From the NCBI RefSeq assembly GCF_001704275.1, contig NZ_CP011533.1:3410001-3474000 (forward strand): a DNA stretch of 64,000 nt, read 5' to 3'. Both the position numbers and the translations under genes were made by a program. The notes beneath the pieces were generated by a model. It saw only the letters and a program-made list of their open reading frames with translations. It had not been told where the DNA came from and made no database searches. This DNA is from Streptomyces noursei ATCC 11455. Lineage in GTDB: Bacteria; Actinomycetota; Actinomycetes; Streptomycetales; Streptomycetaceae. Positions 1 through 9,562 of the stretch are shown piece after piece. Every line of letters starts with the position of its first letter. Positions within the stretch are counted from its first letter, which is position 1.

Positions 1-1493
1 AGCTCGACCAGACGCTTGGCGCGCTCGATGGCGAGCTCGGCGACGGTGGTGTGGTCCTCGGCCGGGCGGTCGAAGGTCGAGGAGATGACCTCGCCCTTGA
101 CCGACCGCTGCATGTCGGTGACCTCTTCCGGACGCTCGTCGACGAGGACGACCATCAGGTGGCACTCGGGGTTGTTGCGGGTGATCGAGTTGGCGATCGC
201 CTGCATGATCATGGTCTTGCCGGTCTTCGGCGGGGCCACGATCAGACCACGCTGGCCCTTGCCGATCGGCGTGACCAGGTCGATGATCCGGGTCGTCAGG
301 CCGCCCGACTCGCCCTCCAGGCGCAGTCGCTCCTGCGGGTAAAGGGGCGTCAGCTTCCCGAACTCCGGCCGCTGGCGGCCCTGTTCGGGTGCCATGCTGT
401 TGACGCTGTCCAGTCGCACCAGGGCGTTGAACTTCTCGCGCCGCTCGCCGTCCTTGGGCTGGCGGACCGCGCCGGTGACGTGGTCGCCCTTGCGCAGGCC
501 GTTCTTGCGGACCTGGGCGAGCGAGACGTACACGTCGTTCGGGCCGGGCAGGTAGCCGGAGGTCCGGATGAACGCGTAGTTGTCGAGGATGTCGAGGATG
601 CCCGCGACCGGGATCAGCACGTCGTCCTCGGCCACCTGCGGCTCACCGGCGAAGTCCTCGCGGCCACGGCGCCCGCGGCGGTCGCGGTAACGGCCGCGCC
701 GACCGCGCCGGCCGCCCTCGAAGTCCTCGTCGTCGCCGTCCCGGCGGTCCCGCTGGCGGTTGCCGCCCTGGCCGCTGTCGCCCGCTTCGGTCTTGCGACG
801 GTCGCGGTCACGATCGCGGTCGCGGTCACGATCGCGCCGACCGCGCTCGCCCTTCTGGCCGCGGTCCTGACGGTCCCCGCGCTCCTGACGCTCGGCGCCC
901 TTGGCGGACCGGCCCTCGCCGGCCTCCTGCGGGGCGACCGCGGTGTCGGTACGGACCTCGGTCTTGACCGCGGTGGCGGCCTCGACCTTGGCCTCGGTGC
1001 GGACGTCGGCGTCCGGGCTGCCCGCGGGGGCGGTGGCCCGGCGACGGCGACGCTCGCCGGCCGGCGCCTCGTCGCTGACCGGCTGGCCCGGGATGTCGAT
1101 CTGCTGCTGCGTCCCGGACTTGTCCGCGGCCTTGGTCGACTTGGCGGCCTTGGCCGCCGGCTCGGCGCCGTCCTCGCCCGTGCGGGCCTTGGAGGTCGTG
1201 CGGCGCTTGGGCTTGGTCTCGGTGTCTGCGGGCGCGTCGGCCTTGGCAGCGGCCCCGGAGCCGGCAGCCTGCTTCTCCTTGATGACCTCGATCAGCTGGC
1301 TCTTGCGCATCCGCGCGGTGCCCTTGATACCGAGGCCGGAGGCAATCTGCTGGAGCTCTGCCAGGACCATGCCCTCAAGGCCGGTGCCGGAACGGCGGCG
1401 TCGCGTGGTGGCAGGCGCGGCGGGAGCGTCCGTGGCGGGCGTGGTGGCACTGCCATCGGTGCGCGCGCCCATCAGATCGGTGGTGTCGCTCAC
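1..1493 (-). CDS. rho: Transcription termination factor Rho (C-terminus cut by window edge)
   Basis: Hexameric RNA-dependent ATPase that ends transcription in the cytoplasm. About 497 N-terminal residues are visible. A SAP-like N-terminal helix region is followed by a long basic Arg/Asp/Gly-rich insert (roughly residues 120-260) typical of actinobacterial Rho. Next come the cold-shock-type RNA-binding domain and the start of the ATPase core, with Walker A (APPKTGKT) and a Walker B-type strand (VVLVDERPEEVTD). The remaining catalytic part lies before base 1. Start is GTG at 1493, preceded by GGAAGGA at 6-nt spacing. It follows thrB in the same direction after a 374-bp leader, so it probably has its own promoter. 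The family call is certain; only the truncation by the window limits it. Confidence 0.97.
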   Translation of the reverse strand, partial: MSDTTDLMGARTDGSATTPATDAPAAPATTRRRRSGTGLEGMVLAELQQIASGLGIKGTARMRKSQLIEVIKEKQAAGSGAAAKADAPADTETKPKRRTTSKARTGEDGAEPAAKAAKSTKAADKSGTQQQIDIPGQPVSDEAPAGERRRRRATAPAGSPDADVRTEAKVEAATAVKTEVRTDTAVAPQEAGEGRSAKGAERQERGDRQDRGQKGERGRRDRDRDRDRDRDRRKTEAGDSGQGGNRQRDRRDGDDEDFEGGRRGRRGRYRDRRGRRGREDFAGEPQVAEDDVLIPVAGILDILDNYAFIRTSGYLPGPNDVYVSLAQVRKNGLRKGDHVTGAVRQPKDGERREKFNALVRLDSVNSMAPEQGRQRPEFGKLTPLYPQERLRLEGESGGLTTRIIDLVTPIGKGQRGLIVAPPKTGKTMIMQAIANSITRNNPECHLMVVLVDERPEEVTDMQRSVKGEVISSTFDRPAEDHTTVAELAIERAKRLVE

Positions 1494-1867
1494 GAAGGGT
1501 CCTTCCCTGGAGCGGGCGTCGGCCTGTCTGGCTCGGCGACCGGTTGTGCTGTCCGGCCGGGTCCTTGGGTCGTGCGGACCGGGCCGGGGCGGTGGTCCCG
1601 CCGGATACGGCGGAAAGATCAATTCATGGCTTCGGCGTGAAGATCTGGGGTGTGTCTTTTGTCGTCACGCCGATTCCGGAGCGTGCTCACTTCTGCTCAG
1701 GCAATTGCTCCAAGCAGTTTGGGAGGCTCCCGGAAGAAAGTGGTCCCAATGGGGGACACGAAGCACCGCGCCACACTGGCGTCGAGTACTGACTTGAGGT
1801 TAACACTACCGGATCCAACAAACATTCCCCCTCTCCAAGACCGGCAATCGACGATCGCTCGGTGCGA
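1494..1867 (-). other. rho leader / thrB-rho intergenic region
   Basis: A 374-bp stretch without a credible gene. It is AT-richer near its thrB-proximal end, where a possible -10-like TAGTGT lies on the minus strand about 310-315 bp before the rho start, without a convincing -35. A long untranslated leader would suit the autoregulation known for rho in other bacteria. No strong terminator hairpin was seen between thrB and rho. Confidence 0.35.
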
Positions 1868-2785
1868 TCACCCGGCGAGCGGCAGCACACACGTACCAGC
1901 CGCGTCGAGGGTCAGCCGGTTGGCCGCCCACCCCTCTCCCGCCAGCGCCGCGACCTTGTCGGCCGCCGCTTCTTCCACCAGTGCGAGCACCGTCGGGCCC
2001 GCACCGGAGATGACTGCGGGGACGCCGTCCGCGCGCAGTCGGTTCACCAGGGCCATGCTCTCCGGCATCGCCGGGGTGCGGTAGTCCTGGTGAAGTCGGT
2101 CCTCGGTCGCGGCGAGCAGCAGCTCGGGGCGCCTGGTCAGCGCCTCGACGAGCAGTGCGGCGCGACCGGCGTTGGCCGCGGCGTCCACGTGCGGGACGGT
2201 GCGCGGCAGCAGTCCGCGAGCGGTCTCGGTCAGCACCGGTTTGCCGGGCACGAAGACCACCGGAACGATGGAATCGGCGGGATCCATCCGGATCGCCCGG
2301 GCGGTGCCGGTGTCCATCCAGGCAAGGGTGAAACCACCGAGCAGACAGGCGGCGACGTTGTCGGGGTGGCCCTCGATCTCGTTGGCGAGTTCCAGCAGCG
2401 CGGTGTCGTCGAGCTTCTGCTCGCCGCCTATGGTCACGGCGCGGGCGGCGACGATCCCGGCGCAGATGGCGGCCGAGGAGGAGCCCAGGCCGCGGCCGTG
2501 CGGAATGCGGTTGGCGCAGACGATTTCCAGGCCGCGCGGCTGCCCGCCGAGCAGGTCGAAGGCGGTGCGCATGGCCCGTACGAGCAGGTGGTTCTCGTCG
2601 CGCGGCAGCGTGTCGGCCCCCTCGCCGGCGATGTCGACGTGCAGGCCGGAGTCGGCGACGCGCACCACGACGTCGTCGTACAGACCCAGGGAAAGTCCCA
2701 GGGCATCGAAGCCGGGGCCGAGATTGGCGCTGGTAGCGGGGGTGCGCACCCGGACGGCGGCGGCGCGGAACGCGGGACCGGCCAT
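1868..2785 (-). CDS. thrB: Homoserine kinase
   Basis: Phosphorylates L-homoserine with ATP, the step before threonine synthase. The 305-residue protein is normal length for this GHMP kinase. The N-terminal strand VRVRTPATSANLGPGFD (residues 11-27) and the GHMP ATP-binding loop GRGLGSSSAA (97-106) are both present. A Gly/Ala-rich C-terminal motif (VISGAGPTVLAL) completes the fold. The start is ATG 2785, preceded by AAGGAGAG; the reading frame stays open upstream but lacks family similarity. It lies downstream of thrC, separated by an unusual 356-bp gap, so separate expression is possible. Confidence 0.96.
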   Translation of the reverse strand: MAGPAFRAAAVRVRTPATSANLGPGFDALGLSLGLYDDVVVRVADSGLHVDIAGEGADTLPRDENHLLVRAMRTAFDLLGGQPRGLEIVCANRIPHGRGLGSSSAAICAGIVAARAVTIGGEQKLDDTALLELANEIEGHPDNVAACLLGGFTLAWMDTGTARAIRMDPADSIVPVVFVPGKPVLTETARGLLPRTVPHVDAAANAGRAALLVEALTRRPELLLAATEDRLHQDYRTPAMPESMALVNRLRADGVPAVISGAGPTVLALVEEAAADKVAALAGEGWAANRLTLDAAGTCVLPLAG

Positions 2786-3141
2786 CGCTCGATGACTCTC
2801 CTTGGTTGATGCTGCGGTACTGACCCGGAGCGCAGCACCGGCGGCACCGAGGTGCCCGGTCGGCTCGTGGGGTCTGTTCTGACCTGCCCTGCACACCACT
2901 GCGTTATGCCGTGGGGAGGGGAGTTGGGTGCCAGCCTATCGAAGGAAGGTTCTGTCGCGACATAGGGCGCACAGGAGGCGCACGATGCGTGTCGCACGCC
3001 ATCGTATGCCCCGACGCCGCCTTTGCAGTGTTTGCAGCGTTTGCCGGGGCTTGGTGCACAGTGCGCCACGAGGGGCGACGGGCGGCCGGCCGGCCCGTCA
3101 CCCCCGCGACATGTCCGCAGGCCCGGGGGCGTCCGGGCCGG
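2786..3141. other. thrC-thrB intergenic region
   Basis: A 356-bp gap inside an otherwise compact pathway cluster. On the plus strand an ATG at 2984 is preceded by a perfect AGGAGG at good spacing, opening a small Arg/Cys-rich frame. The product looks unlike a protein family and opposes the operon, so it is not called as a gene. No clear terminator is seen. Confidence 0.4.
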
Positions 3142-4227
3142 TCAGGCGAGGCCGAGCCGCTCGGCGGCGGCGTCGGCGTCGATCGGGACCGTGACCGGCT
3201 GCGGCGCACCGGCCACCGCCCAGTCGGGGTCCTTGAGGCCGTTGCCGGTGACCGTGCAGACGATCCGCTGGCCGGGGTCGACCTTGCCCTCCTCGGCGGC
3301 CTTGAGCAGACCGGCGACCGAGGCGGCCGAGGCGGGCTCCACGAAGACGCCCTCCTTGGCGGCCAACAGGCGGTAGGCGGCCAGGATTTGACGGTCCGTC
3401 ACCTCGTCGATGAGGCCGCCGGACTCGTCCCGGGCGCGCTCGGCGAACTCCCACGAGGCGGGGTTGCCGATCCGGATCGCGGTGGCGATGGTGTGCGGGT
3501 CCTTGACCACCTCGCCGCGCACGATCGGGGCGCTGCCGGACGCCTGGAAGCCCCACATCCGCGGGGTGCGGGCGGCGATGCCGTCGGCCGCGTACTCCCG
3601 GTAGCCCCGCCAGTAGGCGGTGATGTTGCCGGCGTTGCCGACGGGCAGCACATGGATGTCCGGGGCGTCGCCGAGCATGTCGACGATTTCGAAGGCCGCG
3701 GTCTTCTGGCCCTCGATGCGCACCGGGTTCACGGAGTTCACAAGTGCGACCGGGTACTTCTCAGAAAGACCGCGGGCCAGGGTCAGACAGTCGTCGAAAT
3801 TTCCGTCGACCTGGAGGATCTTGGCACCGTGCACCAGCGCCTGGCCCATCTTGCCGAGCGCGATCTTGCCCTGCGGGACCAGCACCGCGCAGACCATCCC
3901 GGCGCGGACCGCGTAGGCGGCCGCCGAGGCGGAGGTGTTGCCGGTGGAGGCGCAGATGACGGCCTTGGCGCCCTCCTCCTTGGCGCGGGTGATGGCCATC
4001 GTCATCCCGCGGTCCTTGAACGAGCCCGTGGGGTTGGCACCCTCGACCTTGAGGTGCACCTCGCACCCGGTGCGCTCCGACAGCACCTGGGCGGGTACCA
4101 GCGGCGTACCGCCTTCCCGGAGGGTGACGACCTCGGTCGTGTCGCTGACCGGCAGCCGGTCGCGGTACTCCTCGATGATTCCGCGCCACTGGCCGTTCGC
4201 GGTGGTCACGGTGGAATTGGCAGACAT
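3142..4227 (-). CDS. thrC: Threonine synthase
   Basis: PLP enzyme converting O-phosphohomoserine to threonine. The 361-residue length fits the actinobacterial class. The PLP lysine is K71 in the motif [12 protein letters not shown]. The phosphate-binding Gly/Asn loop ([14 protein letters not shown]) and a Ser/Thr-rich STGNTSAS segment are present. The start is ATG 4227 with AAAGGAACCC just upstream. Only 8 bp separate it from hom, so the two are almost certainly cotranscribed. Confidence 0.97.
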   Translation of the reverse strand: MSANSTVTTANGQWRGIIEEYRDRLPVSDTTEVVTLREGGTPLVPAQVLSERTGCEVHLKVEGANPTGSFKDRGMTMAITRAKEEGAKAVICASTGNTSASAAAYAVRAGMVCAVLVPQGKIALGKMGQALVHGAKILQVDGNFDDCLTLARGLSEKYPVALVNSVNPVRIEGQKTAAFEIVDMLGDAPDIHVLPVGNAGNITAYWRGYREYAADGIAARTPRMWGFQASGSAPIVRGEVVKDPHTIATAIRIGNPASWEFAERARDESGGLIDEVTDRQILAAYRLLAAKEGVFVEPASAASVAGLLKAAEEGKVDPGQRIVCTVTGNGLKDPDWAVAGAPQPVTVPIDADAAAERLGLA

Positions 4228-4235
4228 GGGTTCCT

Positions 4236-5525
4236 TTACTCCCCTTCGACCCGCATGATGCTGACGACACCGCGGACGGTGTCCAGCTCGCGCAGCGCCC
4301 CGACCGTCGACGACAGCGCCGCGTCGGTCGCTCGGTGGGTGACGACGACGAGGTCCGCCTCGCCGTCCTTCCCCTGCTGACGGACCGTATCGATCGATAC
4401 GCCGTGTTCGGCGAAGACCGTCGCGACCTGCGCCAGAACGCCCGGCTTGTCGGCCACGTCGAGACTGATGTGGTAGCGGGTGACGACCTCACCCATGGGG
4501 CCGACGGGCAGCGCGGTGTACGCGGACTCCCCCGGCCCGGTGGCTCGGGCGAGCTTGTTGCGGCAGACCGCGACGAGGTCGCCGAGGACCGCGGAGGCGG
4601 TCGGGGAACCGCCCGCGCCCGGCCCGTAGAACATCAGCCGGCCGGCCGCCTCGGCCTCCACGAAGACCGCGTTGTACGCCTCGCGCACGGAGGCCAGCGG
4701 ATGGGTCAGCGGGATCATCGCCGGGTGCACCCGCGCGGTCACCGACGCGCCGTCCGCGGCCCGCTCGCAGATGGCCAGCAGCTTGACCGTGCAGCCCATC
4801 CGCTTGGCGGAGGCGATGTCGGCGGCGGTGACCTCGGTCAGGCCCTCGCGGTGCACGTCGTCCATGGTGACGCGGGTGTGGAAGGCGATCCCGGCGAGGA
4901 TCGCGGCCTTGGCGGCGGCGTCGAAGCCCTCGACGTCGGCGGTCGGGTCGGCTTCGGCGTACCCCAGTGCGGTGGCCTCGTCCAGCGCCTCGCTGTAGCC
5001 GGCGCCGGTGGTGTCCATCTTGTCGAGGATGAAGTTGGTGGTGCCGTTGACGATGCCGAGGACGCGGTTGACCTTGTCGCCGGCGAGCGACTCGCGCAGC
5101 GGGCGCACCAGCGGGATCGCACCGGCGACCGCCGCCTCGTAGTACAGGTCGGCGTTGTGCTTCTCGGCCGCCGCGTGCAGTGCGGCACCGTCGGCCGCCA
5201 CCAGCGCCTTGTTGGCCGACACCACGCTCGCGCCGTGCTCGAAGGCGGTGGTGATCAGGCCCCGGGCGGGCTCGATCCCACCGATCACCTCGATGACGAC
5301 GTCGATGTCGCCGCGTTTGACGAGCGCGGTCGCATCGGTGGTGATCAGCTCGGCCGGGATCCCGGCCCGCACCTTCTCCGGGCGGCGGACGGCGATCCCG
5401 GCGAGCTCCACGGGCGCACCGATGCGGGCCGCGAGGTCGTCGGCGTGCGTCGTCATGATGCGCGCCACCTCTGAGCCGACCACACCACAGCCCAGCAGCG
5501 CCACCTTCAGCGGACGCGTACGCAT
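4236..5525 (-). CDS. hom: Homoserine dehydrogenase
   Basis: NAD(P)-dependent reduction of aspartate semialdehyde to homoserine, the branch point to threonine and methionine. The order is an N-terminal Rossmann motif [11 protein letters not shown], the catalytic region with [13 protein letters not shown] and [19 protein letters not shown], and a C-terminal ACT domain (from about residue 350, [15 protein letters not shown]). The ACT domain implies feedback by threonine, as known for the Gram-positive enzyme. Two adjacent ATGs exist (5528, 5525); the second has better spacing (7 nt) from GAGG. It is read before thrC and after lysA. Confidence 0.97.
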   Translation of the reverse strand: MRTRPLKVALLGCGVVGSEVARIMTTHADDLAARIGAPVELAGIAVRRPEKVRAGIPAELITTDATALVKRGDIDVVIEVIGGIEPARGLITTAFEHGASVVSANKALVAADGAALHAAAEKHNADLYYEAAVAGAIPLVRPLRESLAGDKVNRVLGIVNGTTNFILDKMDTTGAGYSEALDEATALGYAEADPTADVEGFDAAAKAAILAGIAFHTRVTMDDVHREGLTEVTAADIASAKRMGCTVKLLAICERAADGASVTARVHPAMIPLTHPLASVREAYNAVFVEAEAAGRLMFYGPGAGGSPTASAVLGDLVAVCRNKLARATGPGESAYTALPVGPMGEVVTRYHISLDVADKPGVLAQVATVFAEHGVSIDTVRQQGKDGEADLVVVTHRATDAALSSTVGALRELDTVRGVVSIMRVEGE

Positions 5526-5685
5526 CATTCGACCTCGTCTTTTCTTCGATCCAGCGGTTTCATGCTCGGTCACGCACCAGTTTCCCGGTCATGCACCAGT
5601 CTCACGCACCGGACGGCGGTTTCCGCCGTTCGTCCGGATGCCGAGACATTTATTTCATCCGGGGCCCGGTCCCGGCGATCCGGCC

Positions 5686-7077
5686 CTACCCGACATCCAA
5701 CCGCAGGAGATCTTCCTCCGTCTCCCTGCGGACGATCACCCGGGCCGCACCGTCCTTGACCGCCACCACCGGCGGCCGCAGCGCGTGGTTGTAGTTGCTC
5801 GCCATGGACCGGCAGTACGCGCCGGTGGCCGGCACCGCGAGCAGGTCCCCCGGCGCCACGTCGGAGGGCAGGAAGGCGTCCCGGACGACGATGTCACCGC
5901 TCTCGCAGTGCTTGCCGACGACCCGCGACAGCATCGGCTCCGCGTGCGACGTGCGGGAGGCCAGCGCCACGCTGTACTCCGCGTCGTAGAGCGCGGTGCG
6001 GATGTTGTCGGACATCCCGCCGTCCACGGAGACGTACGTCCGCAGCCCGTCCAGCTCCTTGACGGTTCCGACCTCGTAGAGCGTGAAGGCGGTCGGTCCG
6101 ACGATCGCCCGGCCCGGCTCGACCGAGATCCGCGGCGCCCGCAGCCCGGCCGCCTCGCACTCCCGGCCCACGATCTCGCGCAGCGCCTTGGCGATCTCGT
6201 GCGGTGCGCGCGGGTCGTCGTCGGAGGTGTAGGCGATGCCCAGGCCGCCGCCGAGGTCGATCTCCGGCAGCTCCACGCCGTGCTCGTCCCGCACCTCGGC
6301 GAGCAGTTGCACCACCCGGCGGGCGGAGACCTCGAAGCCGGCCATGTCGAAGATCTGCGACCCGATGTGGCTGTGGATCCCGATGAGTTCGAGCCCGTCC
6401 AGCTTCAGCGCGCGCCGCACCGCCTCGGCGGCCTGCCCGCCGGCCAGCGCGATCCCGAACTTCTGGTCCTCGTGCGCCGTCGCGATGAACTCGTGGGTGT
6501 GCGCCTCGACACCGACCGTCACGCGGATCTGCACCCGCTGCCGCTTGCCGAGCCGCTCGGCGATGTGCGCGACCCGCACGATCTCCTGGAACGAGTCGAG
6601 CACGATCCGCCCCACCCCGGCCTCGACGGCCCGGGTGATCTCCTCGGTGCTCTTGTTGTTGCCGTGCAGCGCGATCCGCTCCGCCGGCATCCCCGCGCCC
6701 AGCGCGGTCGCCAGCTCGCCGCCGGAACAGACGTCGAGGTTGAGGCCCTCCTCGGCCAGCCACCGCACGATGGCCCGGGACAGGAACGCCTTGCCCGCGT
6801 AGAAGACGTCGGCGTCCGGCCCGAACGCGTCCTTCCAGGCCCGGCAGCGCGCCCGGAAGTCCTCCTCGTCCAGGAAGTACGCCGGCGTGCCGAACTCCTC
6901 GGCGAGCGCGGTCACGGACAGCCCGCCGACCGTCACCGCGCCGTCGGCGTCGCGCCGGACGGTACGGGACCAGACCTGCGGGTCAAGGGAGTTGAGGTCG
7001 GCGGGCGGCCCGGCGTAGTGCCCCTCGGGCAGTACGTCGCCATGCCGGGGCCCTGCGGGATGCGCGGAACGGCTCAT
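5686..7077 (-). CDS. lysA: Diaminopimelate decarboxylase
   Basis: Last step of lysine synthesis: PLP-dependent decarboxylation of meso-diaminopimelate. The 463-residue fold type III enzyme shows the PLP lysine K96 in [10 protein letters not shown] and the substrate-barrel motifs [16 protein letters not shown] and EPGRAIVG. The C-terminal [12 protein letters not shown] segment completes the active site across the dimer. Start is ATG 7077. The gap to hom is about 160 bp, and the cluster matches the order conserved in Streptomyces. Confidence 0.97.
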   Translation of the reverse strand: MSRSAHPAGPRHGDVLPEGHYAGPPADLNSLDPQVWSRTVRRDADGAVTVGGLSVTALAEEFGTPAYFLDEEDFRARCRAWKDAFGPDADVFYAGKAFLSRAIVRWLAEEGLNLDVCSGGELATALGAGMPAERIALHGNNKSTEEITRAVEAGVGRIVLDSFQEIVRVAHIAERLGKRQRVQIRVTVGVEAHTHEFIATAHEDQKFGIALAGGQAAEAVRRALKLDGLELIGIHSHIGSQIFDMAGFEVSARRVVQLLAEVRDEHGVELPEIDLGGGLGIAYTSDDDPRAPHEIAKALREIVGRECEAAGLRAPRISVEPGRAIVGPTAFTLYEVGTVKELDGLRTYVSVDGGMSDNIRTALYDAEYSVALASRTSHAEPMLSRVVGKHCESGDIVVRDAFLPSDVAPGDLLAVPATGAYCRSMASNYNHALRPPVVAVKDGAARVIVRRETEEDLLRLDVG

Positions 7078-7192
7078 AACGGAAACGGTCCCCTCAAGAT
7101 CGTTCAGTGGTGCTGATCGGGGCAGTCCTCGGCGCGCTCCGCGGATCTTCGGACGCGTACATCAGACATTTCCAGACTCAGGCGTGTGCGGA

Positions 7193-8215
7193 TCAGACGT
7201 GTTCAGGAGCAGAGATGCCGAGCAGGCGCAGGCCGTTCCCCAGCACCGTCCCCGTGGCTTCGGCAAGGGCCACCCGGGCGCGGTGCACGGCCAAGGGTTT
7301 CTGCTCGCCGACGGGCAGCGGCCAGAACTCCTCCTGCCAGCGCAGATAGGCGTCCGCGGTGGCCTCCAGATGGCGTACCACCCGATCCGGCGCACACCGC
7401 CGCGCCGCGGTGGCGGTGGCCGTCGGATAGGTGGCGAGAGCGGCTTCCAGCGTCTGGAGCGTCCGCACGTCGCCGTGGTCCGCGGGCCGGTCGCCCACGA
7501 CCTCCCCCGGCTCTGCGGCGAACCCCAGCTCGGCGGCGTTCCGCACCGTCGCGCGGCTGCGCGCATGGGCGTACTGCACCCGGAACCGGGGGTTGTCCTC
7601 GTGCTGCACCGGCCGCTCCGGCACCCGTACCGGGTCCGCCGCGGCGGGCTTGAGCAGCGTCCATCGGGCCTCGTCGACGCCCAGCCGCGCCACGAGCCCG
7701 GCCAGCTCCGCGGCACCGGGGCCGGTCGACGGCTCCGCGCGGCCCTCGGCCCGTCCGAGCCGGACCAGTACGTCCGCCACGACGGCCTCCCGCGCCCGGG
7801 CCCACTCCCCCGTATGGCGCGCCGGCCCCTCGACGGCCCGCCCCGGTCCCGCCGCGGCCGCACCGGACTCTGCGGGCTCGCCGTAGCGCGCCCCCCGGGC
7901 CAGCACCTCCCCCACCAGTCCGGCGGACGCACCGTCCCCCAGATGGAAGTTCAGGAATCCCGGTCCGGCGATCTCGACCCGGGCGATCCCGGCGTGGCCG
8001 GTCAGTCGCCTCCGCAGGATCTCGGCCACCTCACGGGCCGGCAGCCCCGCCTGCCCGGCGAGCTGCAACGCCACGTTGGAGGCGTAGTCCCCGCACCCGG
8101 GCCGCGGCGGTGGCTGCACCACGATCCGCGCCGGCACGGGCACGGAGAGCTCCCGCTCCGCAACGGCACTGCGCACGGAGCACAGGACGGTACGGGAGAG
8201 CTCGGCCGGGGTCAC
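7193..8215 (-). CDS. nrtL: ArgS-related anticodon-binding protein (NrtL-type)
   Basis: A 340-residue relative of arginyl-tRNA synthetase lacking the catalytic core. The N-terminal region (about residues 1-95, with GCGDYASNVALQLAG and GPGFLNFHL) matches the ArgS additional domain. The C-terminal 200 residues match the DALR anticodon-binding domain (VQYAHARSRATVRNA). No HIGH or KMSKS signature occurs, so aminoacylation is not expected. The context upstream of lysA is conserved in Streptomyces, where I recall the name NrtL; a role in tRNA-Arg binding is inference. Start GTG 8215 has no Shine-Dalgarno but sits 6 nt after TACGCT, so a leaderless mRNA is possible; ATG 8248 is an alternative. Confidence 0.8.
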   Translation of the reverse strand: MTPAELSRTVLCSVRSAVAERELSVPVPARIVVQPPPRPGCGDYASNVALQLAGQAGLPAREVAEILRRRLTGHAGIARVEIAGPGFLNFHLGDGASAGLVGEVLARGARYGEPAESGAAAAGPGRAVEGPARHTGEWARAREAVVADVLVRLGRAEGRAEPSTGPGAAELAGLVARLGVDEARWTLLKPAAADPVRVPERPVQHEDNPRFRVQYAHARSRATVRNAAELGFAAEPGEVVGDRPADHGDVRTLQTLEAALATYPTATATAARRCAPDRVVRHLEATADAYLRWQEEFWPLPVGEQKPLAVHRARVALAEATGTVLGNGLRLLGISAPEHV

Positions 8216-8315
8216 ACGACAAGCGTAGGGGAGAAAGGGGGTGGCCATGCGAACGGGTTTCGCCCTGTGGACACCGGACACCGGTCCACGGTCACCCACG
8301 TGCTTCTACCGGCCC

Positions 8316-8885
8316 TTACGTGCCGCTCCGCGCCGAGCCACCGCTCTCCGCGCCACCCCCGGGGGCGGCGTCGCCCGGCACCGCACCGCCCGCCCCCGTC
8401 GCGCCGTCCCGCGGCCGTCCGCCCTCGCCACCTGCGGCCCCGCGCTCCGCGGCCCCGGCGCCCTTGGGGACTCCCCCGCGCCCCTCGCAGTCATGGCGCT
8501 CCCGCTGCCGCCCCTCGCGCACCAGCATCCCCACCGTGCGCACCAGCTCCATCGGCTCGAACGGCTTGGCCAGAAAGGCGTCGATGCCCACCGACTCCCC
8601 GTTGTCCACCTCGCACTGGGTGCAGGCGCTCACGATGGCGATCGGAATGTCCCGGGTACGCGGGTCGGAGCGCAGTCGCGCGGCGGTGTGCAGCCCGCCC
8701 AGCCTCGGCATCATCACGTCGAGGGTCACCACGTCGGGTCTGACCCGGTGCACGACGTCCAGACATTCGGCACCGTCAGCCGCGGTCACGACCTCGAAGC
8801 CCTCCAGCTCAAGGTTGACCCTGATCAACTGCCGGATCACCTTGTTGTCATCGACCACAAGGATCCGACCGGACAAGCCAGGCAC
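8316..8885 (-). CDS. Stand-alone response regulator (receiver domain)
   Basis: Receiver domain of about 122 residues with acidic pocket VVDDN, phospho-acceptor Asp in TLDVMMP, the Ser/Thr switch in AIVSACTQ and conserved Lys in LAKPFEP. No output domain follows. The last 65 residues are a Gly/Ala/Arg-rich tail with no fold, which appears to derive from repetitive intergenic sequence read in frame. No histidine kinase is adjacent. It is probably a CheY/DivK-like partner in phosphosignalling. Start is GTG 8885, with a weak ribosome site. Confidence 0.88.
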   Translation of the reverse strand: MPGLSGRILVVDDNKVIRQLIRVNLELEGFEVVTAADGAECLDVVHRVRPDVVTLDVMMPRLGGLHTAARLRSDPRTRDIPIAIVSACTQCEVDNGESVGIDAFLAKPFEPMELVRTVGMLVREGRQRERHDCEGRGGVPKGAGAAERGAAGGEGGRPRDGATGAGGAVPGDAAPGGGAESGGSARSGT

Positions 8886-9062
8886 ACCATGAGACTAGGT
8901 GCGCACCTGCGGCTGCGTCCCGGTTTTGCCCACTTCCGCCCCCCGTGCGAGGGACCTTTGGACGAGCGTCGTCGACCCACCCGTCGCATGCGGTAAGGGC
9001 GCCCTTCCTTGACCCCCGGACCACCGTCGTACCCGGCTCCGCCGCAGGCCACCAAAACGTTC

Positions 9063-9090
9063 ATGACCACCCCTACGGAGCTGGTAGTGT
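9063..9090 (+). promoter_or_regulatory. Candidate promoter of tRNA-Arg
   Basis: A -10 hexamer TAGTGT (9085-9090) matches the TAGNNT type of Streptomyces housekeeping promoters and lies 33 bp before the tRNA. An ATGACC element 16 bp upstream could serve as -35 but is imperfect. Confidence 0.45.
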
Positions 9091-9122
9091 TCTACTCGTC
9101 GCCGCAACGAGCGGCCGACGAA

Positions 9123-9194
9123 GCCCCCGTAGCTCAGGGGATAGAGCAACGGCCTCCGGAGCCGTGTGCGCAGGTTCGAATCCTGCCGGGGGCA
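9123..9194 (+). tRNA. tRNA-Arg (anticodon CCG)
   Basis: A complete cloverleaf is readable. The acceptor stem 9123-9129 pairs with 9187-9193. The anticodon stem 9149-9153/9161-9165 flanks loop CTCCGGA with anticodon CCG at 9156-9158. The T arm 9170-9174/9182-9186 has loop TTCGAAT. The discriminator is A9194 and CCA is not encoded. It reads CGG codons. It marks the left edge of the accessory island, and tRNA genes are common integration sites, but no matching attachment repeat was found on the right side by eye. Confidence 0.96.
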
Positions 9195-9204
9195 CTTCGG
9201 TGCC

Positions 9205-9243
9205 AGGCCCTGACTAGCAGAAATGCCGGTCAGGGCCTTTCTT
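9205..9243 (+). terminator. Terminator after tRNA-Arg
   Basis: A perfect 10-bp stem AGGCCCTGAC (9205-9214) / GTCAGGGCCT (9229-9238) with a 14-nt loop is followed by TTCTT. It lies 11 bp after the tRNA. Confidence 0.8.
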
Positions 9244-9562
9244 GTGCCTGCCAAAACGCACACGGTCGCTTAGACCATGGGCAATTGACTGCCATATAGG
9301 TTACTGACCAGGCGTTTTACGAGCCGAGGTGAGGGAAAAAGCGCGGTTCCGCCGTCCCACGCCGCGCCCTCCTCGCCGACGCCGCCCTGCACAGCCACAA
9401 GCACGCCATGGACGCCACGCTTGCCGCAACCGCTGGCTGCCCCGGGACCGGTCACGATCCTCACCTCCGCCCCTGCGGACCTCACAGCCCTGTGCAGCAG
9501 ACACGCCATCATCATCAAGGTCCGACCAAGGCTCTCGCCGCTCCGCCCCCACGACGCCAAGG
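9244..9562. other. Island left edge, no confident gene
   Basis: A stretch of 319 bp between the tRNA terminator and the CBS-HEPN gene. Its first 100 bp are unusually AT-rich for this genome. A 102-residue minus-strand frame (9270-9578) crosses it but has no recognisable motif. It may be remnant DNA from an integration event. Confidence 0.35.

Noticed and set aside
51..1640. 529-residue plus-strand frame opposite rho
   Set aside because: It is the antisense shadow of rho; composition is a Leu/Asp/Gly/Ala/Arg mix with no family motif.
2984..3194. Small plus-strand frame with a perfect AGGAGG before ATG 2984
   Set aside because: Product is Arg/Cys-rich without family likeness, opposes the biosynthetic cluster and runs into thrC; the ribosome site alone is not enough.
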